This document shows positions 6,297 to 13,512 of a stretch of DNA of 24,055 nucleotides, piece after piece. The notes beneath the pieces were generated by a model. It saw only the letters and a list, made by a program, of their open reading frames with translations. It had not been told where the DNA came from and made no database searches. The translations under genes and the position numbers were made by a program. Each line of letters starts with the position of its first letter. The stretch's first letter is position 1. Source of the stretch: a bacterium UBA4883 (GTDB lineage: Bacteria > Bacillota > Clostridia > Oscillospirales > Acutalibacteraceae); contig DHDF01000023.1 of the NCBI GenBank assembly GCA_002399225.1, positions 25,687 through 49,741 on the forward strand, written 5' to 3'.

Positions 6297-7736
6297 ATGA
6301 AGCAGGATGCAAACACCCTACAAAAGAAAAGCAGTGGGATTGCCCTATTGCCGTTTCTAGTTTTCATTGTAATCTATCTGGGGGCAGGACTGTATGAGCA
6401 GTCCAAGGGTACGGCGATGGCGTTTTACCAGTTCCCATCCGTAACTGCAATCTTCATTGCAACCATTTTAGCATTCTTTATTGGAAAGGGTTCCATTAAC
6501 GAAAAGTTTTCGACCTTTGCCAGAGGGGCGGGCAACGAAAACATTTTAATCATGCTGATCATCTATCTCTTGGCCGGTGCATTTTCCAGTGTCTCCAAAA
6601 GCATGGGCGGGGTGGATGCAACCGTCAATATGGGTGTTTCCGTCATCCCCGTTCAGTTCCTGGCGGCCGGCGTATTTGTAATTTCCGCCTTTTTGGGGAT
6701 CGCAACCGGAACCTCTATGGGCACCATCGGCGCCATTGTTCCCATTGCACTAGGCATTGCAAACAAGGCGGGCCTGAACACAACGCTACTGATGGCTGCC
6801 TGTGTGGGCGGCGCAATGTTCGGCGACAATCTTTCGATGATCTCGGATACTACGATTGCCGCGACCCGGACGCAGGGCTGCGAACTGCGTGATAAATTTA
6901 AGCTCAACGGCTTGATTGCGCTGCCGGCCGCAGTTCTCACAATTGTTCTGCTGCTTATTTTTGGGCGCCCCGATACGATTGTCAATATGGGCAGCACTTC
7001 GTTTTCTTTCATTAAGGTCATTCCCTATTTGTTCGTCTTGATTTTTGCTCTGGCCGGCTGGAATGTGTTCCTGGTTCTGACGATCGGGATTTTTGCCTCC
7101 GGCATTATCGGAATGACAAGCGGCGATCTGACTCTTATGACTTTTGCACAGAAAGTCTGGAGCGGATTTACGGATATGGGCGAAGTTTTCTGCCTGTCCC
7201 TCTTCTGCGGCGGCTTGGCAGAACTTACAACGCATAACGGCGGGATCAACTGGCTAATTTCGAAGATCAGCAAAATGATCCGCGGCCAGAGATCTGCACA
7301 GTTCGGGATTGCCGCACTGGTTTCTCTGGCGGACATCGCCACGGCGAACAACACCGTCGCCATCATCATTTCCGGCAGCATCAGCAAGGACATGTCCCGC
7401 CAATACAAGGTTGACCCACGCCGCAGCGCCTCTTTGCTGGATATTTTCGCCTGCATCTTCCAGGGCTTTATCCCTTATGGCGCGCAGCTCCTCCTGGTCG
7501 GCAGTCTGAGCAAAGGCGTCGTCAATCCTGTTCAGATGATTCCGCTGCTTTGGTATCAACAGCTGCTTCTGGTATTCGCCGTAGTTTCGGTCTTTATCCC
7601 GTTTGCCGACGGAGTGTGCCGCAAAAATCCCTGGAACTGGGAATACGATGTGGCGGAATCCGGAGTTGAGGAAAAGAAAGCAATCCTTGCCAAGAACAAA
7701 GAGGCGGAAAGCGCTGCGGCAACAACTGCTGTCTGA
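6297..7736 (+). CDS. NhaC-family transporter (Na+/H+ antiporter or Na+-coupled amino-acid carrier)
   Basis: The frame can be extended upstream to a TTG at 6279, but AGGAGG at 6285-6290 sits inside that extension, so ATG 6297 is the start (479 residues). The protein is strongly hydrophobic with roughly a dozen membrane helices and a soluble charged tail (EEKKAILAKNKEAES). The segment GGAMFGDNLSMISDTTIAAT matches the conserved GDxxSxxSDTT core of NhaC proteins. A second conserved repeat includes LVSLADIATANNTVAIIISG. The family contains Na+/H+ antiporters, malate/lactate exchangers and predicted methionine carriers (MetT). Its pairing with methionine gamma-lyase, under a similar promoter, makes amino-acid transport a reasonable guess, not a demonstrated one. 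No convincing terminator follows. Confidence 0.88.
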   Translation: MKQDANTLQKKSSGIALLPFLVFIVIYLGAGLYEQSKGTAMAFYQFPSVTAIFIATILAFFIGKGSINEKFSTFARGAGNENILIMLIIYLLAGAFSSVSKSMGGVDATVNMGVSVIPVQFLAAGVFVISAFLGIATGTSMGTIGAIVPIALGIANKAGLNTTLLMAACVGGAMFGDNLSMISDTTIAATRTQGCELRDKFKLNGLIALPAAVLTIVLLLIFGRPDTIVNMGSTSFSFIKVIPYLFVLIFALAGWNVFLVLTIGIFASGIIGMTSGDLTLMTFAQKVWSGFTDMGEVFCLSLFCGGLAELTTHNGGINWLISKISKMIRGQRSAQFGIAALVSLADIATANNTVAIIISGSISKDMSRQYKVDPRRSASLLDIFACIFQGFIPYGAQLLLVGSLSKGVVNPVQMIPLLWYQQLLLVFAVVSVFIPFADGVCRKNPWNWEYDVAESGVEEKKAILAKNKEAESAAATTAV

Positions 7737-7978
7737 GGCATTTTATTCCGCTTTCGGGCAGTGTGGCAGGCAGGCCTTTTTAGCCATCTTTTCCAGCCTT
7801 TAGACCGTTCGGAGGGGTTATCACGCTTTGAAATTGATCGGAATCTTTTCCTGTCGCTTGTAACCGCAGAAAGGCCGCCATATCGCTAACGATAGAAATG
7901 ACCGGTTTTCCGCACCGCTATCAAATAAATCAATAGCAACTCAACAGAAAAAAATGTTAACGCTTTTGTTGGAATCAA

Positions 7979-7987
7979 TGATATACT
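7979..7987 (+). promoter_or_regulatory. Extended -10 promoter of methionine gamma-lyase gene
   Basis: TGATATACT (TGn plus TATACT) with no proper -35. The surrounding block ATGATATACTATTAGCAGTG (7978-7997) matches the nhaC-like promoter in ATGATATACT and in the final CAGTG at identical spacing. Confidence 0.55.
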
Positions 7988-8120
7988 ATTAGCAGTGAGC
8001 AACAAATATGCAAATGTGAAACCAATATTATTGTTGATTTAGCACACTATTTAGTTTTAAAAAAGCATAATCCCTCCTCACTTACGTTTCACAAAAATGC
8101 AGATGCTCCAGGGCAGGAAT

Positions 8121-8159
8121 GCAGGCTTACTTATCACAAATAATTATAAGTGAGCTTGC
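8121..8159 (+). promoter_or_regulatory. Leader hairpin 1 upstream of methionine gamma-lyase
   Basis: GCAGGCTTACTTAT (8121-8134) pairs with ATAAGTGAGCTTGC (8146-8159), a 14-bp stem with two G-U pairs and an 11-base loop. No U-tract follows, so it is not a simple terminator. Confidence 0.6.
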
Positions 8160-8170
8160 GGAACAATAAA

Positions 8171-8198
8171 TTATAAGCTTCTCTTAAAAAGCTTATAA
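8171..8198 (+). promoter_or_regulatory. Leader hairpin 2 adjacent to the ribosome binding site
   Basis: TTATAAGCTT (8171-8180) pairs perfectly with AAGCTTATAA (8189-8198) around an 8-base loop. It ends a few bases before the AGAAAGG ribosome binding site (8204-8210), a position from which it could affect translation or mRNA stability. Confidence 0.6.
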
Positions 8199-8220
8199 AA
8201 AACAGAAAGGATGAATTGCA

Positions 8221-9417
8221 ATGGCAGACAAGAAGGAAATGGGCTTTGCAACGCAGCAGATTCATGTTGGTAAATGTAAAGAGAACACGGGTTCTCTGTG
8301 CACTCCCATTTACCAGACCGCAACCTTTGAATTCGATTCCGTGCAGCAGGGCGGAGCCCGCTTTGCCGGAAAAGAGCCGGGTTACATTTACACCCGCCTG
8401 GGCAACCCCTCTTTGACCGCTGTGGAAGAGAAAGTCGCCGCTCTTGAAAAGGGCGAAGCCGGCATGAGCACAGCTTCCGGCATGGGCGCAATTTCCAGCG
8501 CCCTATGGACTTTGCTGGCGGCAGGCGATGAGCTGATCAGCAGCGATACGCTGTATGGCTGCACCTACTCCCTGATGACCAAAGGACTCACAAAGTTTGG
8601 CGTGAAAGTCATTCTGGCGGATCTGTCCGATCTCAACAATCTGCAGAAGAACTTGTCCCCGAAGACAAAGGTCGTTTATTTTGAAACGCCCTGCAACCCG
8701 ACTTTGAAGGTCTTGGATATTGAGAAAATTGCGAAGATGGCGCATGATTACAACCCGGAGATCAAAGTGGTTGTGGATAACACCTTCAATTCTCCTTATC
8801 TCCAGAATCCGCTGGTTTTGGGCGCGGATGTGGTCGTTCACAGCGCGACCAAATACATCAATGGCCACGGCGATGTCATTGCGGGCTTTGTGGTAGGCAA
8901 GAAAGATTTTATTGACACCTGCAAGATGACCGGCCTGAAGGATATGACCGGCGCGATCATGAGCCCGTTCAGTGCGTTTCTGCTGGCACGCGGCCTGAAA
9001 ACGCTCGACATCCGGATGCAGAAGCACTGCAGCAACGCGAAGAAGCTGGTCGAGTATTTCAAGAGCAGCAAGGCGATTAAAAAGATTTATTATCCCGGCG
9101 TGGAAGATTTCCCGGGTCATGAGATTGCCAAGAGGCAGATGCGTGATTATGGCGGCATGATGTCGATTGAGCTGAATGCGAACAGAGATACCACGGCAAA
9201 AGTGATTAACTCTCTGAAACTGTGCACCATTGCGGTTTCTTTGGGCGACGCCGAAACGCTGGTGGAGCATCCGGCTTCCATGACTCACTCTACTTATTCG
9301 GCGGAAGAGCTGGCTCAGTCCGGCATTGCGGAAGGTCTGGTCCGTATTTCCGTCGGTCTGGAAGATGTCAACGATATTATTGCTGACTTTGACCAGGCAT
9401 TTGCCCAGATTAAATAA
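8221..9417 (+). CDS. megL: Methionine gamma-lyase (PLP-dependent)
   Basis: This 398-residue protein belongs to the Cys/Met-metabolism PLP enzymes. Methionine gamma-lyase cleaves methionine to methanethiol, ammonia and 2-oxobutyrate. The PLP lysine is K211 in HSATKYINGHGD, the cofactor-binding Asp is D186 in VVDNTF, and the substrate-region tyrosine is Y112 in DTLYGCTYS. C114, two residues later, is the position of the active-site Cys that distinguishes methionine gamma-lyases from most cystathionine lyases and synthases. The N-terminal YTRLGNPS motif (57-64), which contacts PLP phosphate from the neighbouring subunit, is present. The start follows AGAAAGG at good spacing. It is monocistronic, with its own promoter and terminator. 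Homocysteine or cysteine desulfhydrase activity is the main alternative. Confidence 0.92.
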   Translation: MADKKEMGFATQQIHVGKCKENTGSLCTPIYQTATFEFDSVQQGGARFAGKEPGYIYTRLGNPSLTAVEEKVAALEKGEAGMSTASGMGAISSALWTLLAAGDELISSDTLYGCTYSLMTKGLTKFGVKVILADLSDLNNLQKNLSPKTKVVYFETPCNPTLKVLDIEKIAKMAHDYNPEIKVVVDNTFNSPYLQNPLVLGADVVVHSATKYINGHGDVIAGFVVGKKDFIDTCKMTGLKDMTGAIMSPFSAFLLARGLKTLDIRMQKHCSNAKKLVEYFKSSKAIKKIYYPGVEDFPGHEIAKRQMRDYGGMMSIELNANRDTTAKVINSLKLCTIAVSLGDAETLVEHPASMTHSTYSAEELAQSGIAEGLVRISVGLEDVNDIIADFDQAFAQIK

Positions 9418-9437
9418 GACAACTGAAGAGACATTTT

Positions 9438-9478
9438 CCCCTTTCCCCGGTTTTTCAGGGGAAAGGGGCTTATTTTTA
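9438..9478 (+). terminator. Intrinsic terminator after megL
   Basis: CCCCTTTCCCC (9438-9448) pairs perfectly with GGGGAAAGGGG (9458-9468), a 9-base loop, followed by CTTATTTTTA. It begins 20 bases after the megL stop. Confidence 0.92.
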
Positions 9479-9483
9479 AAAGC

Positions 9484-9522
9484 AATATATGTAAATATAA
9501 TCCAAGAAAATTTACATATATT
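9484..9522. repeat. AT-rich 13-bp perfect inverted repeat
   Basis: AATATATGTAAAT (9484-9496) and ATTTACATATATT (9510-9522) are exact reverse complements around a 13-base loop. Outer AAGC/GCTT arms could lengthen the stem with a small bulge. It stands between the megL terminator and a transporter remnant and might mark an old insertion or excision scar. Confidence 0.5.
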
Positions 9523-9604
9523 TTATGCTTCGGTGTGAGATGACGTGAATTTATTCGAAGTATTACCATAAAAGAATATCCGACTGGTTCTGCGTTGCAT
9601 TGGG

Positions 9605-9823
9605 GTGAATTTAGGCCTGTCCACTCAAACGTCTGTTTTAGCTTATCAATTTGGCGACGGTATTACAAATATGGCTTGGTTTACCTATGGAACGCTCCTT
9701 ATCTTTTTAAATTATGGCAAAGTCCCTCTTAATAAATGGTATCAATTTATTATGCCGCTCATTGGTATCTTCTTTCTTATTGCCTTTCTTGTTTTAGCAG
9801 TCGCGCTTAAAATACATTATTAA
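9605..9823 (+). pseudogene. C-terminal remnant of a YfcC/AbgT-type transporter
   Basis: The 72-residue frame reads like the last membrane segments of a YfcC-family anaerobic carrier: GLSTQTSVLAYQFGDGITNM, then TYGTLLIFLNYGKVPLNKWY, then a hydrophobic helix. YfcC proteins are about 450-500 residues, with AYQFGDGxTN and KVPxxKW near their C-termini, so more than 80% of the gene is absent. The GTG that opens the frame has no ribosome binding site, and the bases before it do not continue the family sequence. I read this as a truncated pseudogene left by a deletion ending near 9600. A small expressed membrane protein is less likely. The consensus promoter at 9848 starts right after it. Confidence 0.65.
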
Positions 9824-9847
9824 AAAATATGGATTTTAAAATTCTGC

Positions 9848-9876
9848 TTGACAAAAAATATTTTCTGGGATATAAT
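9848..9876 (+). promoter_or_regulatory. Consensus promoter of the T-box transcript
   Basis: TTGACA (9848-9853), exactly 17 bases, TATAAT (9871-9876): both hexamers match the sigma-A consensus perfectly. It drives the T-box leader. Confidence 0.92.
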
Positions 9877-9899
9877 CTAGAAATAAATCCAGAAAATAT
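9858..9899. promoter_or_regulatory. 11-bp inverted repeat bracketing the -10 box
   Basis: ATATTTTCTGG (9858-9868) and CCAGAAAATAT (9889-9899) are exact reverse complements, 20 bases apart, enclosing TATAAT and the expected start site. This is a plausible binding site for a repressor in addition to the T-box. Confidence 0.45.
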
Positions 9900-10149
9900 A
9901 AAAAATTAAAAAATGCAATGACGAAAATCGGCTGTATTCCTCTTGCGCAGCAGAGAAGCGGGGTCCGGATGAGAACCGCGGCGCAAAAAATATGGCCTTC
10001 TCATTTCCGAGCAGGCGTTCTGAACAGAGTAAAAGTAGGTTCGCACGAATTTTTGGCCGCGTTAAGGCCTTTCAAGCGCGTAGCAATACGAATTTGGGTG
10101 GTACTGCGGGATGCAAAAGCTCGCCCCTTTTTTGGGGCGGGCTTTTTTT
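9883..10149 (+). ncRNA. T-box leader with terminator, specifier probably CUC (Leu)
   Basis: T-box RNAs sense uncharged tRNA and let transcription continue past a terminator when an amino acid is scarce. The T-box sequence TTGGGTGGTACTGCG is at 10094-10108; the usual form has ACCGCG, so there is one substitution. The terminator pairs 10115-10127 with 10134-10146 (GCTCGCCCC/GGGGCGGGC core) and then a T-run. GGGTG of the T-box can pair with CGCCC (10122-10126) as antiterminator. Stem I shows an AGAGAAGC bulge, a GGATG apical motif, and GAACAGAGTA at its 3' boundary. Aligning the specifier loop by eye gives CTC at 10000-10002 followed by A, hence leucine; TTC (Phe) at 9998-10000 is the alternative. 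Confidence 0.88.
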
Positions 10150-10174
10150 ATTATTTTATTTAGGGAGCGTTGCA

Positions 10175-11585
10175 ATGATGAAAAACCATGATAATATGTT
10201 TTGCCCGGAACAGGTTCTTGCTGATGTGCGGAAAATTGTAGGGAACGACTATGCGACTGCGGACCTAGATAAAATGCTATGCTATCTCGTTGATGAAAGC
10301 TACCCGCTGATCCGCCCGAAGGAAACGCAGAACTGCATTCTGGTCCGGCCCGCCTGTGCGAAAGAGGTTTCCAAAATTCCGCTCCAGCGAAAGCACAAGG
10401 CTGGGCTCCACCGGCACCGCGCCGCCGACAACGCCGGTCCCGCCGCCGCGCGGGACCACCGGGATCCGGTTTTCATTGATGAACCGGATCATTGATCTGG
10501 ATGAGAAAAATCTGATGATTACGATGGAAGGCGGGACGACACTTTCTCAGCTTTTGGAGGCACTGGAAAAGCAGGGGAAGCTCTTCTTTCCGATCCATCC
10601 GGGCGACGAAGGGGCCGAGGTCGGCGGGATGGTTGCCACCAACGCAGGCGGCACCCGGGCGGTCAAGCACGGCATCATGAGAAACCATGTCAAGGCCGTG
10701 GAGATCGTCCTTGCCACCGGAGAAATCCTGCATCTCGGCGGAAAGCTTCTCAAAAATAATATGGGCTACGACCTGATGCAGCTTGTCATGGGCAGCGAGG
10801 GCACCCTGGGGGTCATTACGGAGGTCACACTCCGCCTGTACGGGAAAAGTGAATTCAGCAACACCATGCTGGTGTCGTTTCAGTCCAGAAGAGAGGCGAG
10901 CGACGCAGTGCCGAAAGTACTGCAAAGCGGGATCACGCCGCTCGCCTGCGAATATATGGACCGGGAGCTGACCCTTGCCTCGGCAAAAGATCTCGGCCTT
11001 GTCTGGCCCGCAAAGAAAGGCTCTGTCGACCTGATGTTTATTGTCGACGGGGTGAACGAAGATAATCTGTACGAAAACTGCGGAAAGATCGTCGATATCT
11101 GCGGGCAGTACGGTGCGGTCGACAGCGTGGTTGCAGAGAGCGCGAAGGAGCAGAAAGATCTTCTGGCAGTCCGCAGTAACTGCTATGTCCCCTATAAAAG
11201 CAAAGTGGCAGACATTACGGACATTGCGGTGCCGCCGTCGGCAGTCCCTGATTTTTTTGAAGATGTGCGGAAGATCGGTGAAAAATATGACAATCCGATT
11301 GTTTCCCTCGGCCATATTGCGGACGGCAACATGCACAACTTTCTGATGAACCGGGACGGAAAGCTCCCGGAAAATTATGAGGACATGAAAAAGGAAATTT
11401 ATCAGACTGCCATTCGGTACGGCGGCACCATCACGGCCGAACATGGAACCGGAAAAACGCGGACGGATTACATGAGCCTGCAATTTTCTCCAAAAGAGCT
11501 TGAGATCATGCGATCAATCAAAAAAGCGTTTGATCCAAACGGAATTCTTAATCCGGGCACCATCTTTCATGAAACGGCCGGTTGA
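10175..11585 (+). pseudogene. FAD-linked 2-hydroxyacid oxidase (GlcD/LctD family), disrupted by an internal inversion
   Basis: This family oxidises lactate, glycolate or similar 2-hydroxyacids, and in anaerobes passes electrons to EtfAB, as in lactate dehydrogenase/Etf complexes. The plus strand codes for 67 N-terminal residues (ending AKEVSK) up to 10377, then nonsense to a TGA at 10493-10495. Coding resumes in another frame at MNRIIDLDEKN (10482) and runs to the end through NAGGTRAVKHG and GTITAEHGTGKTR, the C-terminal metal-site region. The missing middle, including PVVPRGGGTGVVGGA (the FAD pyrophosphate-binding loop), is intact on the minus strand at 10378-10490. Reversing it and adding 11 bp restores 473 codons, the normal family length. 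Otherwise no damage is seen, so the event is recent or artefactual. ATG 10175 follows AGGGAG. etfBA follow directly. Confidence 0.9.
10378..10490 (-). other. Inverted 113-bp coding segment inside the FAD-oxidase gene
   Basis: Read on the minus strand the segment codes without stops for IRFINENRIPVVPRGGGTG and on to LVLSLER, exactly the part absent from the plus-strand gene. The right edge carries GATGAACCGGATCATT (10478-10493). The reconstructed gene would carry the reverse complement of this at the left edge, but the left edge here reads CCAAAATTCCGCTCC, so that copy is lost. GATCCGGTT (10463-10471) and AACCGGATC (10482-10490) also form a 9-bp stem with a 10-base loop at the right edge, a favourable place for fold-back template switching. 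Confidence 0.9.
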
Positions 11586-11646
11586 CAGAACAGGGCGGCG
11601 GGATTCTCCTCTCGGGGACCGCCGCGGCAGGAAGGGAGAAGATGGG

Positions 11647-12456
11647 ATGAACGGCTTGAAGATTGCGGTTTTGGTAAAACAGGTGCCGGACATGGACACT
11701 GTGAAATTTGACCGGGAAAGGGGAGTGGTCGACCGGAAGTCGGCCGGTACAGAGGTCAACCCTTTCGACCTGAATGCGCTGGAGGAGGCGGTGAAGATCT
11801 CGGAGTGCTTGGGGGACGAGGTTACCGCCATCAGTATGGGGCCGCCCAATGCGGTCAAAGCGGTCCGGGAATGTATGGCGAGAGGCGCCTCTAGGGGGGT
11901 TCTAGTCAGTGACGCGAAGTTCGGCGGCTCGGACACGCGCGCCACTTCCATGATCCTTGCGGCGGCAGTAAGAAAGCTCGGCGGCTTTGACCTGATTCTT
12001 TGCGGTGAAAAAACCGTCGATGGAGACACCGGCCAGGTTGGCCCGGAAGTTGCGGAAAACCTCGGAATTCCGTATGCATGTTTTGTCAGCAGGGTCGCTG
12101 CGGCCGACAGGGACAGCATCCGTGTGGAGTCGGAGCTTTGGGACGGAACCTATGAAAAAGAGATTCTGTTTCCCGCTCTGCTCACTGTGACCAAAGAGAT
12201 CAGTGAACCGAGGCTGCCTTCGTTTCAGGAGAAGATGAAGGCGCGGAAAGCGGCGGTCACGACGCTGACCTTTCATGACCTCGCACCGTTTCTGGAGGAG
12301 ACGGCGGTCGGGTTTCAGGGGTCCCCGACCAAAGTGAAAAAAATTGAAATTCCCCCGGAGCTGAAACGGCACGGGCGGATTTTCAGGGACGATGCGGTTC
12401 CGCAGGCGACGGATGAACTCGTCGGGATCCTGCGGCAGAGGAGGATTTTAGCATGA
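11647..12456 (+). CDS. etfB: Electron transfer flavoprotein, beta subunit
   Basis: The start is ATG 11647 (269 residues): AGGAAGGGAG lies upstream, and homology begins at LKIAVLVKQVPDMDTVKF, the standard EtfB N-terminus. An open extension to 11500 belongs to the preceding gene's region. Family signatures include NPFDLNALEEAVKI, AISMGPPNAVKAVRECMARG, and LILCGEKTVDGDTGQVGPEVAENLGIPYA, the nucleotide-binding core. With EtfA it forms a soluble heterodimer that carries electrons from the upstream FAD oxidase. The NPFDLNALE and DGDTGQVG forms occur in both ordinary and electron-bifurcating Etf, so bifurcation is possible but not shown. It lies 61 bp after the oxidase gene and overlaps etfA by 4 bp (ATGA). 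Confidence 0.96.
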   Translation: MNGLKIAVLVKQVPDMDTVKFDRERGVVDRKSAGTEVNPFDLNALEEAVKISECLGDEVTAISMGPPNAVKAVRECMARGASRGVLVSDAKFGGSDTRATSMILAAAVRKLGGFDLILCGEKTVDGDTGQVGPEVAENLGIPYACFVSRVAAADRDSIRVESELWDGTYEKEILFPALLTVTKEISEPRLPSFQEKMKARKAAVTTLTFHDLAPFLEETAVGFQGSPTKVKKIEIPPELKRHGRIFRDDAVPQATDELVGILRQRRILA

Positions 12457-13475
12457 ACCAGCAAGACGGCGGCATTTTAGTTTTTGCCGAACAGCAAAAC
12501 GGCAAAATCCATAAAATCACTTATGAGCTTTTGGGGAAAGCCCGCGAGTTGGCGAAAAAGCTCGCAGTACCCGTGTCCTGTGCGCTTCTTGGCCCAGACG
12601 GCATCAGTGCGTGGGAACTGGTTTACAGTGGGGCGGATTTGGTCTATTATATAGCCGATGACTGCTTTTCGGTTCCGGATGAGATTCTGTACAGGCAGAA
12701 TCTGGCCGATTTGATCGGTCGGACCAGACCGCAGATCTGTCTCATCGGAGCCACCAGTTTCGGCCGTTCTCTGGCGCCGGGGCTTGCGGGAGCCTGCAAG
12801 GCGGGGCTGACCGCGGACTGCACAGGCCTCGAAATTGATGAAGACGGGGCCCTGATTCAAATCCGGCCCGCTTTCAGCGAAAACATTCTGGTGCACATTA
12901 AATCCAGCGCCATGCCACAGATGGCGACCGTTCGCTACCGGGAATTCGACGCACTGCCCCGCGATGCGGCAAGGCGGGGAAAAGTGGTGAATCTGGCGGC
13001 GAAAAATTCAGTGGATCCTTTTATCAAAACAATTAAAAGAGTCAGAACAAACAGCACCGATATTTCGGACGCAAAAGTGGTGGTCGCGGCGGGCCGGGGG
13101 CTGAAATCCGCGCAGGATCTCGGTATGATCCGGGAGCTGGCCTCTCTGCTCGGCGGGGTGGTCGGCGCAAGCCGGCAGATTGTGGACGACGGCTTTCTTT
13201 CCAAAGAGCACCAGGTCGGTTACAGCGGCGCGCGCGTCAAACCCGGCCTGTATGTGGCCTGCGGGATTTCCGGCGCACCCCAGCATCTTGCCGGTATGAA
13301 GGATTCGGGGTATATTGTCGCTGTCAACAGCGATCCCTCCGCGCCGATTTTCAGCGTGGCCGATTTCGGCATCGTAGGGGATCTCTACCGCGTTGTGCCT
13401 CAGATGATCACAAAGACCAAAGCGGCGGGGGCACCGGCTGCTGCGGCCGGCGGAGCGATGGATCGCACCGGCTGA
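12453..13475 (+). CDS. etfA: Electron transfer flavoprotein, alpha subunit
   Basis: The protein has 340 residues. An N-terminal alpha/beta domain (about 1-190) is followed by the FAD-binding C-terminal domain, with VAAGRGL (211-217), GASRQIVDDGF (238-248), QVGYSGARVKPGLYVACGISGAPQH (254-278) and AVNSDPSAPIFSVADFGIVGD (290-310). These give the standard EtfA FAD site. No N-terminal ferredoxin extension is present, unlike some clostridial EtfA proteins. The tail (AGAPAAAAGG) is a flexible Ala/Gly stretch. The start ATG overlaps the etfB TGA, with GGAGG upstream inside etfB. With the upstream oxidase it would make a 2-hydroxyacid dehydrogenase/Etf system like LctBCD of Acetobacterium, here ordered D-B-C. 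Confidence 0.96.
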   Translation: MNQQDGGILVFAEQQNGKIHKITYELLGKARELAKKLAVPVSCALLGPDGISAWELVYSGADLVYYIADDCFSVPDEILYRQNLADLIGRTRPQICLIGATSFGRSLAPGLAGACKAGLTADCTGLEIDEDGALIQIRPAFSENILVHIKSSAMPQMATVRYREFDALPRDAARRGKVVNLAAKNSVDPFIKTIKRVRTNSTDISDAKVVVAAGRGLKSAQDLGMIRELASLLGGVVGASRQIVDDGFLSKEHQVGYSGARVKPGLYVACGISGAPQHLAGMKDSGYIVAVNSDPSAPIFSVADFGIVGDLYRVVPQMITKTKAAGAPAAAAGGAMDRTG

Positions 13476-13512
13476 CACCGGAAAAATATAAGAATAGAAG
13501 GGAATCAATCGT

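Larger units (their letters stand above)
7737..8220 (+). other. 484-bp intergenic region and leader of methionine gamma-lyase gene
   Basis: No supportable gene. Positions 7737-7978 show nothing I can name, including no clear terminator for the nhaC-like gene. An extended -10 promoter lies at 7979-7987, giving a leader of about 225 bases with two strong hairpins (8121-8159 and 8171-8198). I did not find SAM-I or T-box consensus blocks. Confidence 0.6.

Noticed and set aside
8503..9288. Minus-strand open frame of 261 codons
   Set aside because: Shadow of megL, whose motifs and terminator are on the plus strand.
9918..10163. Plus-strand open frames across the T-box leader
   Set aside because: The region is explained by stem I, the T-box and the terminator; the frames run through the terminator T-run and have no ribosome binding site.
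10378..10490. Simple conservative inversion of the oxidase segment
   Set aside because: No pair of cut points restores a single frame, because the left and right plus-strand frames differ; 11 bp must also have been lost.
10473..11483. Minus-strand open frame of 336 codons
   Set aside because: Antisense to the oxidase C-terminal coding region, which has clear family motifs; composition (His/Val/Asp-rich) is typical of a shadow frame.
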